DNA of 9,143 bases from Alphaproteobacteria bacterium (lineage in GTDB: Bacteria > Pseudomonadota > Alphaproteobacteria > Sphingomonadales > Sphingomonadaceae). This document shows positions 6,560-9,143 of this stretch, piece after piece. The notes under the pieces were generated by a model. It saw only the letters and a program-made list of their open reading frames with translations. It did no database searches and was not told where the DNA came from. Position 1 is the stretch's first letter; every line of letters starts with the position of its first letter. The stretch covers positions 1 through 9,143 of the forward strand of contig JAHJWA010000037.1 of NCBI GenBank assembly GCA_018828205.1. Direction: 5' to 3'. The position numbers and the translations under genes were made by a program.

Positions 6560-6577
6560 TTGTCACCCGCGTGTCAT
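6560..6577 (+). promoter_or_regulatory. Pho-box-like direct repeat upstream of virB1 (site D)
   Basis: This reads TTGTCAC CCGC GTGTCAT, with TGTCA repeated exactly 11 bases apart. It is 39 bases before the ATG of the lytic transglycosylase gene and is followed directly by TATAGC (6579-6584), a possible -10. If that -10 is real, the repeat fills the promoter spacer, which would suit repression; with another start point it could activate. Site A shows the same TAGCGC just downstream. Confidence 0.5.
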
Positions 6578-6616
6578 GTATAGCGCCCAACGGGGGGTCT
6601 GACTGTGGAGGGCGCC

Positions 6617-7273
6617 ATGATTCGTGCCGCGTGCACGCATAGCCTCCTGGCGATCTGCCTGGCCTTTGGCGCCACGCAGGCCAGGGCGGACGTGTTACAG
6701 ATTGAGGATGACGGTGCGCGCTGGATTGCCGGCGGCCTCGCTGCGCCCGAGCTCGAATCCCAAACCCCTAATGTCGAATTCGACAACGGCCTCCTTGATG
6801 GTGTCGATATCGAAACCGGTTTTTCGACCGATATTACCCACCCCGAACACATCGTCGGCGACGCTTCGCGCCATGCGCAGGGCGTCCCGCTCGCCTATCG
6901 GGCCAAGGTCGCCGAACTGGCGCGCCGCTTCGATCTCAGCGCCTCGCTGATCGAAGCACTGGTCTGGCAGGAAAGCCGCTGGCGCGCCGATGCGGTCTCT
7001 CCCGTGGGTGCCCGCGGGCTGGCCCAGCTGATGCCCGGGACCGCCCGCGAACTGGGGGTGAACCCCAACGATCCCTTTGCCAATCTCGAGGGCGGGGCGC
7101 GCTATCTGCGCGAACAGATCGACCGTTTCGACGGCGATCTCGAACGCGCGCTGGCGGCCTACAACGCCGGCCCGGGGCGGGTAATCCGCGCCGGTGGCAT
7201 CCCGCGCATTCGCGAGACCCAGCATTACGTCGCGGCCATCATGGGCCGCCTGTCCGATCATTCCCGGGAGTAG
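6617..7273 (+). CDS. virB1: VirB1-like lytic transglycosylase of a type IV secretion system
   Basis: This 218-residue protein has a signal peptide (1-24, ARA|D), an acidic linker (about 25-88) and an SLT domain (about 89-210). Glu119 in WQESRW is the catalytic acid; GARGLAQLMPGTA, AAYNAGPG and TQHYV are the other standard SLT motifs. Such enzymes cut peptidoglycan glycan strands in the periplasm, opening the wall for assembly of the secretion channel. The ATG at 6617 is preferred over the GTG at 6605, since GGAGG lies at 6607-6611. Spacing to the ATG is rather short (5 bases). The next gene starts 7 bases after the TAG and is a VirB2 pilin, which supports the VirB1 assignment over a housekeeping transglycosylase. 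The acidic linker is not a feature I recognise from classical VirB1. Confidence 0.88.
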   Translation: MIRAACTHSLLAICLAFGATQARADVLQIEDDGARWIAGGLAAPELESQTPNVEFDNGLLDGVDIETGFSTDITHPEHIVGDASRHAQGVPLAYRAKVAELARRFDLSASLIEALVWQESRWRADAVSPVGARGLAQLMPGTARELGVNPNDPFANLEGGARYLREQIDRFDGDLERALAAYNAGPGRVIRAGGIPRIRETQHYVAAIMGRLSDHSRE

Positions 7274-7280
7274 TTGTTTG

Positions 7281-7577
7281 ATGCGTTCGATGTTCCGCCT
7301 TGTTGCCCTGGCGCTGCTTGCCGCCCCCTCCGCTGCGCTGGCGCAGGCCGCCGATCCCGCGGGTTCGGGTCCGGTGGTCGCCGCTGTCGGCTGGCTGCAG
7401 GGCACGCTGCTGGGCAATGTCGCCACCGCCGTCGCGGTGATGGCGGTCGCCGCGGTGGGCTTCATGATGCTGACCGGCAGACTCAATTGGCGCTTCGGTG
7501 CCACCGTGATCCTGGGCACCTTCATCCTGTTCGGTGCGGCCTCGATCGTCGCGGGCATCCAGCAGGCGGCGGCCTGA
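7281..7577 (+). CDS. virB2: VirB2/TrbC-family pilin subunit
   Basis: This 98-residue protein has an N-terminal signal peptide (RLVALALLAAPSAALAQA, cleavage near residue 21-23) and two hydrophobic segments. The first lies around VATAVAVMAVAAVGFMML, the second around FGATVILGTFILFGAASIV, and they are joined by the short polar loop TGRLNWR. This is the fold of VirB2/TrbC major pilins, which stay in the inner membrane until polymerised into the T4SS pilus. The ATG at 7281 begins 7 bases after the virB1 stop, with GGGAG at 7266-7270, so it is likely cotranscribed. The size is typical of the family. Assignment rests on topology and on position between a VirB1-like and a VirB3 gene, since pilins are poorly conserved. 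Confidence 0.85.
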   Translation: MRSMFRLVALALLAAPSAALAQAADPAGSGPVVAAVGWLQGTLLGNVATAVAVMAVAAVGFMMLTGRLNWRFGATVILGTFILFGAASIVAGIQQAAA

Positions 7578-7578
7578 G

Positions 7579-7863
7579 GTGCAACAGCTCGTCCGCCACC
7601 CTGTCCATCGCGCGCTCACCCGCCCGCAGATGTTCGCGGGCGTGACGTTCAACTATTTCATCATCAACGGCATGGTGACGACCGAGCTGTTCCTGATCAC
7701 CGGCAGCTTCTGGGCCTTGCCCGCTGCCCTGCTGATCCACGGGATCGGCTATTTCGCCTGCCTGCGCGAACCGCGCATCTTCGACCTGTGGATCACCAAG
7801 GTGTCGAAATGTCCGCGGGTGAAGAATTACAACCGCTGGGGCTGCAACAGCTACGCACCCTGA
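7579..7863 (+). CDS. virB3: VirB3-family inner membrane protein
   Basis: This 94-residue protein begins at GTG 7579, one base after the virB2 TGA (7575-7577), which points to translational coupling; no clear separate ribosome binding site is present. The N-terminus VHRALTRPQMFAGVTFNYF carries the TRP motif and following pattern typical of VirB3. Hydrophobic segments follow (about residues 22-62), then a C-terminal polar tail with CLREPRIFDLW. VirB3 sits in the inner membrane and pairs with the VirB4 ATPase at the base of the T4SS channel. A later ATG at 7630 would cut away the TRP motif and is unlikely. The next gene, virB4, starts 31 bases after the stop, matching the conserved virB2-virB3-virB4 order. 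Confidence 0.88.
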   Translation: MQQLVRHPVHRALTRPQMFAGVTFNYFIINGMVTTELFLITGSFWALPAALLIHGIGYFACLREPRIFDLWITKVSKCPRVKNYNRWGCNSYAP

Positions 7864-7894
7864 CAAGGCGTAACGGACGAAGGACCGCGACCGC

Positions 7895-9143
7895 ATGACC
7901 AATTGGATCGGAGCCGCCGCCTGGAGCGCCAAGGAAGCGCGCGCTGGCGACCGGCTGCCCTATGCGCGGCTGGTCGATGGCAACACGCTGCTGCTGCGCG
8001 ACGGTTCGCTGATGACCGCGCTCCAGGTCCCCGGCCTGCTGTTCGAGACCGAGGACAGCGAGGCGCTCAACGCCCATGCCGCGACGCGCGAGATCATGCT
8101 GCGCTCGACGCTGGATGCGCGCTTCGTGATGTATCACCACGTGGTCCGGCGCCGGGTCGAGGTCGATCTCGACGGCGTTTACCCCGACGAGCTCAGCCGC
8201 CATATCTCCGAGCGCTGGAAGGAACGGCTGGGCTCGGGCTCGCTGTTCATCAATGACCAATTCGTGACGTTGATCCGCCGCCCGGCGCGCGGCAAGGCCG
8301 GGCTGGTCGAGCGGGCGTCGAAGGCTTGGCGCCGCAAGGGCCAAGCCGAGGTCGAGGCCGATCCCAAGGACATGCGCTCGCTCAAATCCGCCGCGACCGG
8401 GCTGATGGCCTCGCTCGCCGCCTATGGCGCGCAGCCGCTGGGCGATTACGAGAGCCCGCAGGGAGCGATCAACAACGAATTGCTCGAGCTGCTCTCGGCG
8501 CTCTACAATGGGGAAATGCGCCCGGTGCGTCGCCCTTCCGACGATACCGATATCGGCAACATGCTGCCCTATCGGCGGGTTTCCTTCGGTCTCGACGCGC
8601 TCGAGCAGCGCGGTTCGGGCGCGCCCGAATTCGCCGCCATCCTCGGGCTCAAGGATTATCCCGAGGCGACCAGCCCGGGCCTGCTCGACGCGCTGCTGCG
8701 GCTGCCCTTCGAGATGGTCGTCAGCGAAAGCTACGCCCCGCAGGAACGCCAGACCGCGCGCGAGCGGATGGATCTGGCGATCCGCCGGCTCAAATCCGCC
8801 GACGAGGAAGCCGCTGCCGAACGCGCCGACATGCTGTCCGCGCGCGATGCGCTGGGCAATGGCGCAGTGGGTTTCGGCGATCATCATCTGACCGTGCTGG
8901 TGCGCGAGCGCGATCTCGTCCGGCTCGACGACGCGACCGCCGCCTGCGCCGCCGCGCTCGCCGATACGGGCGCGATCGCGGTGCGCGAAGACACCAATCT
9001 CGAGCCCGCCTTCTGGGGCCAGTTCCCCGGCAACGAGGGCTATCTGGTGCGCCGCGCGCTGATTTCGAGCGCCAATATGGCGAGCTTCGGCTCGTTCCAC
9101 GGCTTCGCGCTCGGCAAGGCCGAGGGCAACCACTGGGGCGAGG
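7895..9143 (+). CDS. virB4: VirB4-family secretion ATPase, N-terminal part (3' end outside the window)
   Basis: The frame from ATG 7895 stays open to the end of the window, giving 416 residues of a protein usually about 780-820 long. AGGA at 7881-7884 is a modest ribosome binding site. The start (LPYARLVDGNTLLLRDGSLM) and the middle (NNELLELLSALYN, then LPYRRVSFG) match the N-terminal CagE/TrbE/VirB domain. The Walker A ATP-binding loop would lie just past the edge and is not visible. VirB4 is the ATPase at the inner membrane that drives pilin extraction and substrate transfer, and it contacts VirB3. The domain and gene order make the call firm; whether the ATPase half is intact cannot be seen. 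Confidence 0.92.
   Translation, partial: MTNWIGAAAWSAKEARAGDRLPYARLVDGNTLLLRDGSLMTALQVPGLLFETEDSEALNAHAATREIMLRSTLDARFVMYHHVVRRRVEVDLDGVYPDELSRHISERWKERLGSGSLFINDQFVTLIRRPARGKAGLVERASKAWRRKGQAEVEADPKDMRSLKSAATGLMASLAAYGAQPLGDYESPQGAINNELLELLSALYNGEMRPVRRPSDDTDIGNMLPYRRVSFGLDALEQRGSGAPEFAAILGLKDYPEATSPGLLDALLRLPFEMVVSESYAPQERQTARERMDLAIRRLKSADEEAAAERADMLSARDALGNGAVGFGDHHLTVLVRERDLVRLDDATAACAAALADTGAIAVREDTNLEPAFWGQFPGNEGYLVRRALISSANMASFGSFHGFALGKAEGNHWGE

Noticed and set aside
7793..9133. Minus-strand open frame of 446 codons opposite virB4
   Set aside because: The plus strand encodes a recognisable VirB4 N-terminal domain in conserved gene order; the opposite frame is His/Arg/Gly-rich without motifs.
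6100..9143. The VirB cluster as part of a recently acquired mobile element
   Set aside because: No integrase, transposase, tRNA target or flanking repeats are seen, and base composition matches the neighbours; the region to the right is not visible, so this is only set aside.

Overview
This window looks like the chromosome of a GC-rich alphaproteobacterium, most likely a member of the Sphingomonadales (Erythrobacter or Sphingomonas type). That placement is an inference from base composition, a long TonB-dependent receptor paired with a surface-type lipoprotein, an acyl-CoA dehydrogenase of the long-chain/isovaleryl type, and a chromosomal-looking VirB cluster. It was not tested by any search.

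Left part (1-1403). The 3' end of an acyl-CoA dehydrogenase gene is followed, 74 bases later on the same strand, by a PhoB/OmpR-type response regulator with a degenerate receiver domain and no histidine kinase in view. A strong bidirectional terminator (1352-1381) separates the regulator from the convergent gene that follows.

Middle part (1404-6099, minus strand). A lipoprotein with a predicted parallel beta-helix (4274-5857) is followed by a 920-residue TonB-dependent outer membrane receptor (1404-4166). They read in the same direction with a 107-base gap that holds two hairpins. Both genes carry a similar short leader and ribosome binding site. They probably act together on uptake of an unidentified substrate across the outer membrane.

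Right part (6100-9143, plus strand). A small exported TPR-like protein is followed by the start of a type IV secretion gene cluster: a VirB1-like lytic transglycosylase, VirB2 pilin, VirB3 and the N-terminal half of VirB4, which runs off the window. virB1-virB4 are tightly spaced and look like one operon.

The most interesting signal is regulatory. Four non-coding sites carry direct repeats of (T)GTCA or TTGTC spaced exactly 11 bases apart, in the 7+4+7 layout of a Pho box or similar OmpR-family operator. One lies before the response regulator gene, two lie between the lipoprotein and TPR genes, and one lies before virB1. This suggests, without proving it, that one OmpR/PhoB-family regulator, possibly the atypical one encoded here, links the receptor/lipoprotein pair and the secretion system. 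No RNA genes, insertion sequences or CRISPR arrays were seen. No gene-free stretch exceeds 300 bases; the longest is 5858-6099.
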